From Telmatactis stephensoni (lineage: Eukaryota > Cnidaria > Anthozoa > Actiniaria > Isophelliidae): DNA of 64,000 bases. The notes below the pieces were generated by a model. It was given only the letters and a program-made list of their open reading frames with translations, was not told the origin of the DNA and made no database searches. Below, in pieces: positions 24,136-39,500 of the stretch. Location: positions 310,001 through 374,000 of the forward strand of contig JALIZF010001785.1 in the NCBI GenBank assembly GCA_029948255.1, read 5' to 3'. The position numbers were made by a program, and so were the translations under genes. The first letter of the stretch is position 1. Every line of letters begins with the position of its first letter.

Positions 24136-27100
24136 ATGCCGTCGCCCAAAACAGCCATGCAGGTACCGTAATTGTCAATTATACGTACTTTTTATAAGGT
24201 TAAATTTTATATTGTTTCAATGTGTTTTCAATTGACACTCATACATGTTTATATAGCTTTTGTAAGTGAAATAACACGTCACTTGCTGTATAATTTAAGC
24301 TTTAATTAATTTTTTAATTCCTAGAAGCTTACTTAAAGTTTATAGTTAATTTATGTACCATTTTACTAGTAATGGTATGTTTTCACTATCTTAAGCTTGA
24401 CTCTAGTCATTTCTTGACATAATTAAGCTAATGTGTTTTGTTTTAAACTAATTTACAGCATGTTTGTGTTAAATATTTGTATTATAAATATTTGTAGGAT
24501 GTTGATGCTTACTCTGATTCAGGCTCAACCATCTCACTCGTAAGTACAAATATTATTAAAAAATTGTACTATACACTGGGAGAGGGGAAACAACACTTTT
24601 CCAAGTGCTGTTTCTTTAAGATTTTGTAGTGGTAAATAAATCATGGATCAACTCTCCAAATTTGGTAAAATTATCAATAACATCGCAAGTCACTTACAGT
24701 GCAAAGCTCAAATTACCACGACCAGTGTTAATTCGCATGCTTTTGTCTTGCCATCCTCCAATTAGTGCTTAGATGGTAGATATTAAAGATAAGAGATTCC
24801 TCAGATGCTGATTGGATGATTGCTCTTTCAAAAGAATACAAATACATTATAGCTGGTCATACTTCTGGGCTTTATGCTGAATTTTTTGTGCAACAATCAA
24901 TGTTTTGAACCATTACTAACTGATACTCAGTGGGTTCATCAGGGGCTTGAGCACCAGACAAATTGACCAGCTGTGACACAACTTTGCTGGGCTTTGCCTG
25001 GCTGTCTTGAGAATCTCAAACCAACTTCTTCAGGACAATAAATATCTATTAAATGTCACAGCCAGATGTCCTCCATTTTGAAATCTTAATGAACCTCCTG
25101 GATACTTAATGTGTGTTTTTTATTGTAATAATGTTTGTTTGATATTCAGGCAAGTTGTGGATCTGGTGGTAATGACTTTAGTCCAAGACCCCCACGAGGT
25201 ACCACACTAGTATATTTATTATGAAAATTAATATATTAAGTGATATTATTTGATGTTTTGATGTCGCTGACATCATTTTCAAGGCTTATGAATTAATGGC
25301 TTTGGTTTTAGAAATATATATCACTTATATTAATTTTCAAAGTAAAAACCATCAATAAATCTACAGTATATTTATTGTCAATATTATTTTGATTTTGTAA
25401 TTCTAGAGGGCAGTAATCATTGGGACTCGAATATTGATCTAACTAGTTTAAATCAGAGAGGGTTACACCTCAGTCGTAGGGGAAGCAATCAACTAACTAA
25501 TGACTTCCGGGACCATATCTATTGAATGATTGAATCTGATGTGGCAGAGGTCTCAGTAATTACCAAGTCTAAGGGATTTAAAATGGCATTTTTAAACATT
25601 GCTAGTCTACCTAAGCACATTGATGAGATTCGAATCTCTGAATTATTTAAATCGCTCGATCTATTCGCGTTCAATGAAACTAGGCTTGACTCAACTATTT
25701 TGGATGGTGAAGTAAATATTTGTGGTTATGACTTAATCAGGAAGGATAGATGCAGGAACGGGGGAGGAGTATGCATTTATCTTCGTAGTTCGATTAAGTA
25801 CAAAATTAGAAATGACTTGGTACCAAATGAAATGGAGGGAGTTTGCCTGGAAATTTTCAAACCTAATAGTAGGCCTTTTGTTGTGGCGTCTGTTTATCGA
25901 CCACCTGATGATTGCTCTGAACTATTTTTTACCAATTTCAAGAGCATGGTTAAGGGTGTTGATAATGAAGACAAAGAAATTCATATTTTGGGTGACTTAA
26001 ATTGCAATGTTTCAAAAGCCATTCCTGATTATCCTACAAAATGCCTTAAATCAATTTATGAAATTTATCAACTATGCCTAACTATTGAAGAACCTACTCG
26101 CATTACATCTTCTACGAGTTCCCTTATTGATCATCATGTCACAAATTCAATAGAAAATATTGTACTATCTGGTGTAATTCATGTCGGCATTAGTGATCAT
26201 AGTGTAATATATGCAATTAGAAAGATCAATCATGTCCCTAATACAAAGATAACCCGGATACTGGAATTTAGAAACATGAAAAGGTTTAATGAGGAATATT
26301 TCACTGCTGATCTTCTTAGTCAGCCCTGGCTTAATATTGTTGTTGAAAACGATATTAATTCTGTGTGGTCTTGTTGGAAAAACATGTTTCTTGGGGTTCT
26401 TGACAAGCATGCCCCTATTATTAAGAAAAGACCAAGAGCTTTTAATGTGCCCTGGCTGACAAAGGAGATTAAAAAGTTGATTTATTCAAGGGATAGGCTT
26501 AAACGCAAGGCAATTATAGCTAAGAAGGACGAACACTGGAATGAGTACAAGTCCATTCGCAATAAGGTTAATATTGCTATGCGGCAGGCTAAAAACTAAC
26601 TACTACCGAGATAAAATTTCTCTTGAAAAGGAAAATCCCAAAAAGGCTTGGAAAACGATTAATAGTCTTCTCGGTAGATCTCATAATAGCACTGTGGTCA
26701 ATGAACTGATAGTTAATAATTATAATATAAATTCTCCTGAGGAGTTCGCTGATGCTTTTAATAATTATTTTGTCAATATTGGTCCCCAGTTAGCCCATAA
26801 AATGGATTCTACGAATATTTCTTTCGAAAGTTTTGTTAATCCTTCGTCCTCAGAACTGTCCGAGCTTAATCTGGTCTCACATACGCTAGTTTTTGAACTT
26901 TTAAATGGACTGTCCACATCTAAGGCTACTGGTATTGACAAAATTTCTGGCAAAGTATTGAAAATTGCAGCTTCAGCGATCTCCCCATCTATTACGTATA
27001 TTATAAATTATGCAATCTCTTCATGTCGCTTTCCGGATGATTGGAAATTGGCTAGGGTTCAGCCAATATACAAGAAGGGCCCTCGTAATTTACCGGATAA

Positions 27101-30100
27101 TTACAGACCGATTTCTATTCTTCCGGTAATTAGTAAAATTATGGAAAGAATCGTATATAACCAACTATATGAGTATCTCATGGCCAACAATATACTCTGT
27201 GAACGACAATTTGGCTTTCGAAGACAACATTCTACAGCCTCAGCTTTGCTGGACTGTACAAATAGCTGGTACATAAACATGGACCGTAAGTTGTTTAATT
27301 TGGTAGGTTTTTTTTCTTGATTTAAAAAAGGCATTTGACACGGTTAATCATGAAATCTTATTACGTAAAATGGAAATCTATGGTATAACTGGAAATGCCT
27401 TGAAATTAATCAAATCCTACCTATCTGGTAGAAAGCAAATATGCCAGCTGAATGGAGTATCGTCCACTGAGAGACTCATTAGCTGCGGAATTCCCCAGGG
27501 CTCTATCCTCGGCCCCCTCTTCTTTCTCTTATATATAAACGATTTACCTGAGTGTCTAACGCAAGCCATACCTCGCCTTTTTGCTGATGACACTAATCTA
27601 ACAGTAGCAGATGAATCGATTGAGCTTATTGAGGTGGCTGTGAATAGAGATTTGGAGAATGTAAAAAACTGGTTGTTGGCAAACAAATTAAGTCTCAATG
27701 TTGCAAAAACAGAATTTCTTCTAATTGCTTCACATTACAATATTCGAACTCTTAATGCCCAACCGGACATACGAATTGGTCAAAATCCACTGAAGCAAGT
27801 TTTTCATAGTAAAGTTCTTGGTGTTGAAATTGACCAATTCTTGTCTTGGGAAAAACATATTGACGCTATAGCAAAGAAAATAAGTTCCGGCATTGGAGCC
27901 TTAAGAAGAATTAGAGACTTTGTAGATAGGGAAACTCTGATTTCTGTTCATAACGCCATAATTCAACCTCATTTTAATTACTGCAGTGAGGTTTGGGATA
28001 CGCTTGGGGAAGGTCTTTCTAAGCGCTTACAAATTCTTCAGAATAGGACAGCTAGAATTATTTTACATATGAGCAACGAAACTCCCCATCTAGAGGCATT
28101 GCAAGCTCTTGGTTGGGAGCCTCTTGAAAATCAAAGGGTTAAAACAAAAGCCAAGCATATGTTTAAAATTTTTAACCGAATGGCACCAAATTGTCTTGTT
28201 GATCTATTTACACGAAAGCAAGACATAACTAATTATAGCTTAAGAGGTGCCAGTACTTCCCTGCAATTACCTCGTCCTAGAACTGAGTTTGGAAAGAAGA
28301 GTTTTTCATATAGTGGAGCAAAAGTGTGGAACTCTCTGCCTGAAAATATGCGAAATTGTAATTCACTCGAATTATTCAAAGCTCAGATCACCTCACACGC
28401 CCTAGTATAATTTAGTATAACTTAGTTTTTATATTTTGTATATAGTAATATAGTATACCGTAAGGCATTAAGCATGTGTTATACGCATTATAGATATTAG
28501 ATATTAGATATATTAGTTAATTAGATGTTTATATATTGTTGTTATTTTGATGTATTTTTATTGTTATTATGATGTATTTTTATCTACACGCCCCTTGTGG
28601 AAATCAGCTTTAGTTGTCGGGGCAAGCGTGTATAAATAAAAGACACCTCTAGACACATTATCTTATTGCAATAACATTAAAAAGAAATTAAAGGTTTGTA
28701 GACTGTGGAAAACATCAGATTTAAAGAGGATTTTATAGGTTCAACCCAGCATCTTTTGATGTGTTGAATGGATTGACTGCTGTTTTGAGCATGATCTCCG
28801 GGATAAATTTCCCAAAGAGGAAGGGATACCTAAACAGGTATTGGATCTGCTAATTTTAATAATTGCATGAACAAATTTGTTAATCAACATAGGAGAAGTT
28901 GCCTTTTGATCATAGGTCACTTATGTTGTTTTTGCAGGGACCTCTTCATTTGTTTATTGCTTAACGCTAATCAGGATGTTGCCACGCCATATATTCAGGT
29001 TGCTTCACTTGTCTTTGTATCCACTTCTTGACATTAACTGGTAATATTAACAATCATTTCTAACAAAATTTGTCAACATGTGGCATCCTCTTTCATGTCA
29101 CATTGTGTTTGCTAAATCAGTTACTTTATTTCTGCAACAGGTAGGCCTTTTGTAAGGCTCAATGTTTACTTGCATATGACAGTATGAAAGTAATTATTTT
29201 AATTTATATCATTACATGTATAATGCTTAATCAAAATTTAATGATAATTTGTTCACAGGTGGATCTGCCAGGCCAAAGTCAGCTAAAGGAAGACATTCAA
29301 GAGTATCCAATAGTAAGACAATCTTGTTTCTTGGCATTGTCATTTAATAAATGGATTCCATTTTTCCATGCATTAATTAGTACACAGACTATGTCAAAAT
29401 GTGATGAGAACATACCAAGAGACAAAGTATAATAGATTTACAGTTTTTGACCAATCAGAGTGCATGTAAATACCAATTTATTGTAATTGTTATTTCTATC
29501 TATTTACAATTATATTATATTATATTATAAATATTTATTAATGTGCAGTAACCCAAGTAAGCGCAGGGAGTTATGGACCATAAATTGAAAAAATACATGA
29601 ATTGAAAGGATACGTACTTTGATTGTTTCAGCAACTTCTCCATATGCATCAAGACAGCAACCACCAAAACGACGAGAGCCCACAAAACCAACAGCACAGA
29701 ATTTGTGGATGTCAGCCATGAAAAATGGCACGGGAGGTGAGATTAGGTGATGTAGTTTATTGCGTCATCTCACTTTGGTCTTGTTGACCTCTGGTGCTGT
29801 AGGCCAAGATATTTCAATCAGTGAAATAAAGTGACCAGTGTATGTATGTTACCATCTGTCATCAAGTAATGTGTGTATGTATGTTTGCATGGTAATATAA
29901 AAGCCACTTTAGCTAGAATTTAACCCAATGAAGTTCAAAAGGCAAGACGACAGCAATCTTGCCACTTAAGTCACCAGAAGAAACATGGTTATAAGGGCAC
30001 TTTTTTCTTAATAGAGTCCAAAAATTTGAAGCTAGCTTATAAATTACCAATACTGACTGAGCAGGTCTACACAAGTTACTTGCTCATCAGTGGAGTCAAA

Positions 30101-33100
30101 GGCCATATGGACATCTTGTATTGTATAATTATGTTTTCTGTTTGTTAATCTAGTCAATTTGAATTTAGCATTGAGCACTAACAGTACTGGTATGGACACA
30201 TGGATGGGTGGAAAGCCAGCACATGCAAAGAAAGGGAAACCTGGATCACGAACCAGGAACTTCAGTGATGTTGTAGAGGTATGTATGTCTGTAAATATAT
30301 TAACTGTGTTTATATCTGTGTTAATTAGATCTGTTTAGGAGGGAATAAAAAGGCATATTGTCACCATGATGAGAAGAATCACTTTGCAATGACTAGTACA
30401 TGACTTTGTATCTAAATTAACAAACTAATAAAATTGTTCTCTTATAATAAGTTATCATAATTATAAACTTTGTTTTTAGCTTACAAATGGAAAATCTAAG
30501 TCTATTTCAAGAAGTGCCACTCTTTCTTATAGTAAGTACAACTTTCAGAAACCACACAATTAATTTTGTTTGAGAAAGAGTACAGAATAATGAATGTACT
30601 GTAATTCAATTATGTGACTATTTAACATATCAATTTACTGCCATGCAACTTAATCACAGGTGAACCAATATCCACTAGTGGAGGCCTAGCATTAAAACCT
30701 GCTGAAGATTATTATGATGAAATTATAGAACTTAAAAAGGTAATCAAGATGGTCAGATAGACAGTTACACTATAACAGCGCCAATAGGTACATTTAAATG
30801 TTTAAAAGAGATGTATGTACTTTTAATTACCACCATTGGCACAGAGCTGATCGTATGAGTTTGAAACTTACTGCGTCGCGCAGTGACTGTGTCAGTGCAG
30901 TGTTGTCTATAAAAACATTTGAAATTCCTCTTGTAACTGTGCTTTGACCATGCAGTGCCGTTTTTACAGTAATATGAAATCTATATACTCTTAAACTAAA
31001 TTTTTGCATGCTGTATCTGACAAAAGTGTTGACTGAGATTAGTCAATAGCCTACTGCAAACACAATGCATTGTTTCAATGTTTGAAAACTCTGTCTATTC
31101 ATGTGATTGCTGTCTGGTGATGTGTTAGATTCATGGTAGCCACTCCCACTCAACTCTTTTCTTTGACACACCATGTAAGTATGCAAAGGATGGTAACAAA
31201 ATAACATTTCTTGTTATTTTAAAGGTAATAAATTCATTAAAAGAAGAAAACAACAGAGTTAATACAAAATTACATCGTGTGGAAGGAGAAAATGTCATGA
31301 AGGTATATGATAGTCATCAACAAATTTAATTGGTGTTGTTAATGTATTTTTCTCATGGGGATATTGTTGAATTTGATTATAGGACCGAACGATAGAAGAT
31401 CTTTTGAATTCCAGAAAACAGGTAAAATATCCACTCATCTCAAGTTTGTAAATAATTTATTATGATGTAAACCTTTTTAACTACTTACTTAAAGCTCTGT
31501 AAATATGTACTTTTACAGCCTGAGGATTTGAGAAGAACCCTAACAGACAAGAGAGGGGACTCTAGCTCTGTGAGTTTTTAATATTTATGACAAACATCTC
31601 CCTCAACAGCAGAACTTTAGTTATGGAGACAACTACCATAGCAACAGTTGCCATGGTAATAGTTGCTATGGGACTTTTCAATATTACATCTTCTACTCTG
31701 TAGATGCAAGTCTGTGTAAGCAAATGATAAAATTAAGATGTAGTCAGAGTTTTCATTACCATCAAAATATTCTTACTAGTTTTTGTTATTGAAAGTTGCA
31801 TTTTCTTACTAAATATAGGAGTTCAAATCTCTTGTTCTTCTGCTTTTTAAAGATTGTTACAAGTTTGAAACAGAAGCTTCATGCCGTTGAAAGAACAGTC
31901 AAAGAGAAAGAAGCAGAAATGAAGTATGTCAATAATCAAAAACTTGATGATGTGTTACAGTATAGTAGTTGGACTATGTCAGCTCATTTCCTCTGACTAA
32001 GTTTCTGAAATGCACATGTATAAATTAATTATTTTTTGAATCAGTAAATTAAGAAGAGATCTCAAGACAACTGATGTAGAAGAACTCAAAATCCAATCTG
32101 AAGTGTATTATCAAGAGGTACAAAGACTACAGTTGGCTTTGCTACAAATGCAGCAAGACAGGATTGAGGAGTAAGTACATAGACAAGTAGTTTATACAGC
32201 AGTGTCTGTGAGAGTAGATATTAGCTGATTGTTGCATTTGATATAGTACGGCTTGTCATTGTTGAAAATGTTATCTTGCATTCAATATAATTATAGTAGC
32301 CAAGCTCTGTATATATGTACTATTATGGCTCCCTGGAAATAGCGTTACGAGTTACAAAGTTACAGAGTTACGAAGTTACAAAGTTACAGACACCTCAATA
32401 ACACCTCGCGGTCACAAACAAGGCAAATGTCTGTCATCATCATGTACGGCATGTCACGATATTGATCCAGTGGGAGGGACAGAGGGTTTTTGCTCGTTTT
32501 AATTGTTGTTTACTACATGTAAACTTTTTAAACACTCAAAAATGTCAATTTCCGTTTTTGTTTTAATTCGAATTGTGGCGGATTTGTCATTCTTTAAGGT
32601 GGCTCGACCCAGTTTCGCCAGTGCGCGGGTAGTTATTAATCGCGTTACAGAATTAAGTTGACCAAACTTTTTATGCACACCTACTACAAATGGACCGAAT
32701 TTTATAATGATACTAATTTGGTTGAAATCGGAGCTTTTTTAACATCGAAATTGTTATACACTGGATTTTAAATGCTACAGTAACAATTATCAGATATATT
32801 ATTTTCTTAATGTCAATATCAATAGATTACTTTTCGAGTAGTAAAGTAAAAGTTTCTCTGCCTATTTTGTGCGTATCGAGGATACTAAGAATTTAGAAAT
32901 TAAATAAAAAATTACATGCAATGGACTTGGTAAATTTACCTCCTTTATCTGTTTTAAGTTTAACAATCAAATGTTCAGTTTAGAGAAAAGTCCGAGTCTG
33001 AATCCATAGCTATAGTCGATCTTCCTGGACACCGCAAATAATGTCGTAAAACGAATGACATTGTGCAACTTTGCACCACGTGACGTATGTCGATTCAACC

Positions 33101-33495
33101 AATTCCGTTGTTAATTCGTCAATTATATTGAATTTCCGATCGATCAAAGGTTACTGACGTTCAACATGATCACAAGAGAGTTTAATACGAAATGTTCCCA
33201 TACTGTCACATGTACAAGCAGAATTCCGAATTTCTCGTACGATCGCTAGCCCAAAACGCTTCTGAGTAAATGAGGCACTGCAGGCTAGTTTTTTTTTATT
33301 ATTATTATATTTACAAATACTTTCTGGCCTACGGCGCGCGGCTAATGAAGGCCACTTGACATATTGGCATTGGTTGTTTATGCATGATCCTCTGGCACCT
33401 AGGTCATCAAGTTTTCAGAATGAAAATATTCGTGACGGGTGGGATTCTGATTTTCTTTCTTGAATTTGAACTGAACGACAATTAATACGAGCAAC

Positions 33496-33526
<31 letters not shown>

Positions 33527-36500
33527 ATGGGATCAATATCGTGACACGCCGTACATGATGATGACAGACATTTGCCTTGTTTGTGACCGCGAGGTGTTAT
33601 TGAGGTGTCTGTAACTTTGTAACTTCGTAACTCTGTAACTTTGTAACTCGTAACGCTATTTCCAGGGAGCCGTACTATTATACCCTATTTACCAACCACT
33701 AGCTGACACCTTACCAACCACTGACACCTTATCAACCACTTACTGACACCTTACCAATTACTTACTGACACCTTACCAACCACTTACTGACACCTTACCA
33801 ACCACTTACTGACACCTTACCAACCACTTACTGATACTTTACCAACCACTTACTGACACCTTACCAGCCACTTACTGACACCTTACCAACCACTTACTGA
33901 CACCTTACCAACCACTTACTGACACCTTACCAACCACTTACTGACACCTTACCAACCACTTACTGGCACCTTACCAACCACTTACTGACACCTTACCAAC
34001 CACTTACTGACACCTTACCAGCCACTTACTGACACCTTACCAACCACTTACTGACACCTTACCAACCACTTACTGACACCTTACCAACCACTTACTGACA
34101 CCTTACCAACCACTTCCTGACACCTTACCAGCCACTTACTGACACCTTACCAACCACTTACTAACACCTTACCAACCACTTACTGACATCTTACCATCCA
34201 CTTACTGACACCTTACCAGCCACTTACTGACACCTTACCAACCACTTACTGACACCTTACCAACCACTTGCTGACACCTTGCAACCCCTTACTTGCACCT
34301 TACCAACCACTTACTGACACCTTACCTTACCAACCACTTGCTGACACCTTACAAACCACTTTATGACACCTTACCAACCACTTACTAACACCTTGGCAAC
34401 CACTTCCTGACACCTTACCAACTACTTCCTGACACCTTACCACCACTTGCTGACACCTTGCAACCACTTCCTGACACCTTACCAACCACTTCCTGACACC
34501 TTACCAACCACTTGCTGACACCTTACCAACCACTTACTGACACCTTACCAACCACTTGCTGACACCTTACCAACCACTTACTGACACCTTACCAACCACT
34601 TCCTGACACCTTACCAACCATTTGCTGACACCTTACCAACCACTTACTGACACCTTACCAACCATTTGCTGACACCTTACCAACCATTTACTGACACCTT
34701 ACCAATCACCTACTGACACCTTACCAACCACTTACTGACACCTTACCAACCACTTACTGACACCTTACCAATCACCTACTGACACCTTACCAACCACTTA
34801 CTGACACCTTACCAACCACTTACTGACACCTTACCAACCACTTACTGACACCTTACCAACCATTTCCTGACACCTTACCAACCACTTACTGACACCTTAC
34901 CAACCATTTACTGACACCTTACCAACCACTTACTGACACCTTACCAACCACTTACTGACACCTTACCAACCACTTCCTGACACCTTACCAACCATTTACT
35001 GACACCTTACCAACCACTTACTGACACCTTACCAACCACTTACTGACACCTTACCAACCACTTACTGACACCTTACCAACCACTTACTGACACCTTACCA
35101 ACCACTTACTGACACCTTACCAACCACTTACTGACACCTTACCAACCACTTGCTGACACCTTACCAACCACTTACTGACACCTTACCAACCACTTGCTGA
35201 CACCTTACCAACCACTTACTGACACCTTACCAACCACTTCCTGACACCTTACCAACCACTTCCTGACACCTTACCAACCACTTCCTGACACCTTACCAAC
35301 CACTTCCTGACACCTTACCAACCACTTCCTGACACCTTACCAACCACTTCCTGACACCTTACCAACCACTTCCTGACACCTTACCAACCACTTCCTGACA
35401 CCTTACCAACCACTTCCTGACACCTTACCAACCACATACTGACACCTTACCAACCACTTCCTGACACCTTACCAACCACTTCCTGACACCTTACCAACCA
35501 CATACTGACACCTTACCAACCACTTCCTGACACCTTACCAACCACATACTGACACCTTACCAACCACTTCCTGACACCTTACCAACCACTTCCTGACACC
35601 TTACCAACCACATACTGACACCTTACCAACCACTTCCTGACACCTTACCAACCACATACTGACACCTTACCAACCACTTCCTGACACCTTACCAACCACA
35701 TACTGACACCTTACCAACCACTTCCTGACACCTTACCAACCACATACTGACACCTTACCAACCACTTCCTGACACCTTACCAACCACATACTGACACCTT
35801 ACCAGCCACTTCCTGACACCTTACCAACCACTTACTGACACCTTACCAGCCACTTCCTGACACCTTACCAACCACTTGCTGACACCTTACCAACCACTTA
35901 CTGACACCTTACCAACCACATACTGACACCTTACCAACCACTTGCTGACACCTTACCAACCACTTACTGACACCTTACCAACCACTTACTGACACCTTAC
36001 CAACCACTTACTGACACCTTACCAACCACTTACTGACACCTTACCAACCACTTGCTGACACCTTACCAACCACTTACTGACACCTTACCAACCACTTACT
36101 GACATCTTACCAACCACTTACTGACACCTTACCAACCACTTACTGGCACCTTACCAACCACTTACTGACACCTTACTAACCACTTACTGACACCTTACCA
36201 ACCACTTACTGACACCTTACCAACCACTTACTGGCACCTTACCAACCACTTACTGACACCTTACTAACCACTTACTGACACCTTACCAACCACTTACTGA
36301 CACCTTACCAACCACTTACTGACACCTTACCAACCACTTACTGACACCTTACCAACCACTTACTGACACCTTACCAACCACTTACTGACACCTTACTAAC
36401 CACTTACTGACACCTTACCAACCACTGTCCTAATAGTACCCTTATTATATTCATGTTTCCAGAGTATATGCTGAAGATAGCTTTACATCACCAAGGGACA

Positions 36501-39500
36501 AATCCCCAATCAGTGCATCCCAACAAAAACTACAAAGTATGTAATAACCTTAATAACCCACATATGCTTTAAATCTTGTTGTTCTCAGGTGAATATTGTT
36601 TTCATTGAATATTGAACCCTTTTTCCCCAAAAAATATTATTTTTCCTAAATAGGAGTGAATGTTATTGGTAGATGTCTTTGGGCAGTGGTCTAGTCAATG
36701 ACTGTTTTTGCTGTATAATTGAAAAGCTCTGACTAGTGCTATAATAATGCTGCATTGCGTGCCTTTTTTTGTCTAGTATATAGTCATATATTAAATTTTA
36801 TTTGTGTTTGTGCAGAGGATATAGAAATACTGAAAGGAGAGAATAAAAGTCTGAAGAAAGAACTGATATCAGCTGTTGAAAACAAATCAAAAAGAGAAGA
36901 CAAGAAGCCTTTAAATGGTAAATGGATTAAACTCACAGTAATTGTTAAGACAATAAATGAGATCTTTATTTGTCTGAGTTTTTGCTTTTCAACGGTGGAA
37001 GCTCAGAGGAATAAAGATGCATCACAGTATAAGGCCACATTTACTCCCTAAACCTTTTGTAATGAGAATTTTTTAATTTAGGAGATTTTACAAAGAAATA
37101 TATGGTTGGTTTAATTTTTATTTCAGTTGATTATGCTGACATGACAAGGGGACAACTACTTCAAAGCATACATGAATTAGAAATGGTTAGTAATATTTCT
37201 TAGTAATTTTTAGTATGTTTTTGCTCATGTAAGGAAGAAAGAAATGTAACCACACCAAATGTCTTTATTCAGAAAGTAGATGATTCAGAACATAAATCAA
37301 GTATTCAAAAGGACAAAGATGATCAGGATGAGAGAAACAAATCCAGGCGAAAACAAAAATCTAGAGGTAAAAGGTGTATTTTTAATTACTTTAGATGCTG
37401 TACATGCTTGACTGTTTTAACCACTTATTATTTATTAGATCGCAAAAGCTCAACATCCAGTGCTGTCAGTACTGCAGAAGACAGAGAAGCTGAGCTTCTT
37501 GAGGAAAATGAAAAACAACGAAAAATTATTGAAAGGCTAAAGGAAGACCGTACACATTATCGACTTGTTGCAGATGATTTGAGGTAAGTATTTCTTACAA
37601 GCACCACACATAGCTGAGTTTTTATTTTTAGGGGTGTTATACGTGAGCACTATCTAAAGCCCTATTCACATTAAATCATTATTTTGATGTTGTTGTCACA
37701 GAAAACAGTTGACAGCAAGGGAAGCAGAGCTAGACGATCTTCAACTTCAGTTAGCAAAAACCACAACATCAGCTGTTGGTCCTGCAGGCAGAAAGCCTAG
37801 TATTACATCAACAGCAAGGTAAGAGAGCTTTTATTGAGTGTTTCATTATTGTTTTACATGGAAGAATGGTATCTATTTGTTATATGTAGTCAAACTTCTC
37901 GACAACAGACAAGTGGTTATTCTGGAGAGGTGAGGATGACCACTGCACAGAGGTTTTTAAAATAAACCCAGGAATAAACAGTTAATGGATCAGATTAATG
38001 GCAGGACAAAATGCTAGCCATTATGGAATGGTGGCCATGGTAGAGATTTGGCACAGTTAGTGGATGTTTCCCCATAATGACTAAACAATTATAACATTCT
38101 CAATTGTTTCTCATTTTAGCCAGTACAGTCCTAGAAAACAATCTATTACAGCAAAAGAACGTGATGAGATGATGGAGAGAGAATTTCAGGAGTTTCAACA
38201 ACGACATGCAGCAAAGGTTTTACAGAAACAATGGCGCAACTACAGAGGAACTAAAAGTGAACATCTTGCTCTGCAACAGACAGAACAAGAGAAAGCTGCT
38301 AAAACATTACAGAGGGAGTGGAGAAAACATGTAAGTCTATTTTGTGACAGAACAACATGAGTATATTTAAATACTCTCCCAAATGTTTGCCTGAATGTAC
38401 ACCTTACCACTGCACTGTACACCTTACCCACTGTACTGTACACCTTACCCACTGCACTGTGCACCTTACCCACTGCACTGTGCACCTTACCCACTGCACT
38501 GTACACCTTACCCACTGCACTGTACACCTTACCCACTGCACTGTACACCTTACCCACTGCACTGTGCACCTTACCCACTGTACTGTACACCTCACCCACT
38601 GCACTGTACACCTCACCCACTGCACTGTACACCTCACCCACTGTACTGTACACCTTACCCACTGCACTGTACACCTTACCACTGCACTGTACACCTTACC
38701 CACTGCACTGTACACCTTACCCACTGCACTGTACACCTTACCCACTGCACTGTACACCTCACCCACTGCACTGTACACCTCACCCACTGCACTGTACACC
38801 TCACCCACTGTACTGTACACCTTACCCACTGCACTGTACACCTTACCACTGCACTGTACACCTTACCCACTGCACTGTACACCTTACCCACTGCACTGTA
38901 CACCTTACCCACTGCACTGTACACCTTACCCACTGCACTGTACACCTTACCCACTGCACTGTACACCTCACCCACTGCACTGTACACCTCACCCACTGCA
39001 CTGTACACCTCACCCACTGCACTGTACACCTCACCCACTGCACTGTACACCTCACCCACTGCACTGTACACCTCACCCACTGCACTGTACACCTCACCCA
39101 CTGCACTGTACACCTCACCCACTGCACTGTACACCTCACCCACTGCACTGTACACCTCACCCACTGCACTGTACACCTCACCCACTGCACTGTACACCTC
39201 ACCCACTGCACTGTACACCTTACCCACTGCACTGTACACCTCACCCACTGCACTGTACACCTTACCCACTGCACTGTACACCTTACCCACTGCACTGTAC
39301 ACCTTACCCACTGCACTGTGCACCTTACCCACTGCACTGTGCACCTTACCCACTGCACTGTACACCTTACCCACTGCACTGTACACCTTACCCACTGCAC
39401 TGTACACCTTACCCACTGCACTGTACACCTTACCCACTGCATTGTACGCTTCTTTTTTGTATTTTAGCTGAATCAAAGAGAAGCAGAATTGCAAAATGAG

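Noticed and set aside
25812..26410. Secondary ORFs inside the LINE
   Set aside because: They are out-of-frame shadows of the endonuclease-RT reading frame.
26590..26605. Programmed frameshift in LINE ORF2
   Set aside because: No slippery heptamer plus structure is apparent, and a similar break occurs at a second homopolymer; a random indel or sequence error is simpler.
33690..36427. CRISPR-like array
   Set aside because: Units are directly adjacent, with no spacers, and the context is a eukaryotic intron: a minisatellite.
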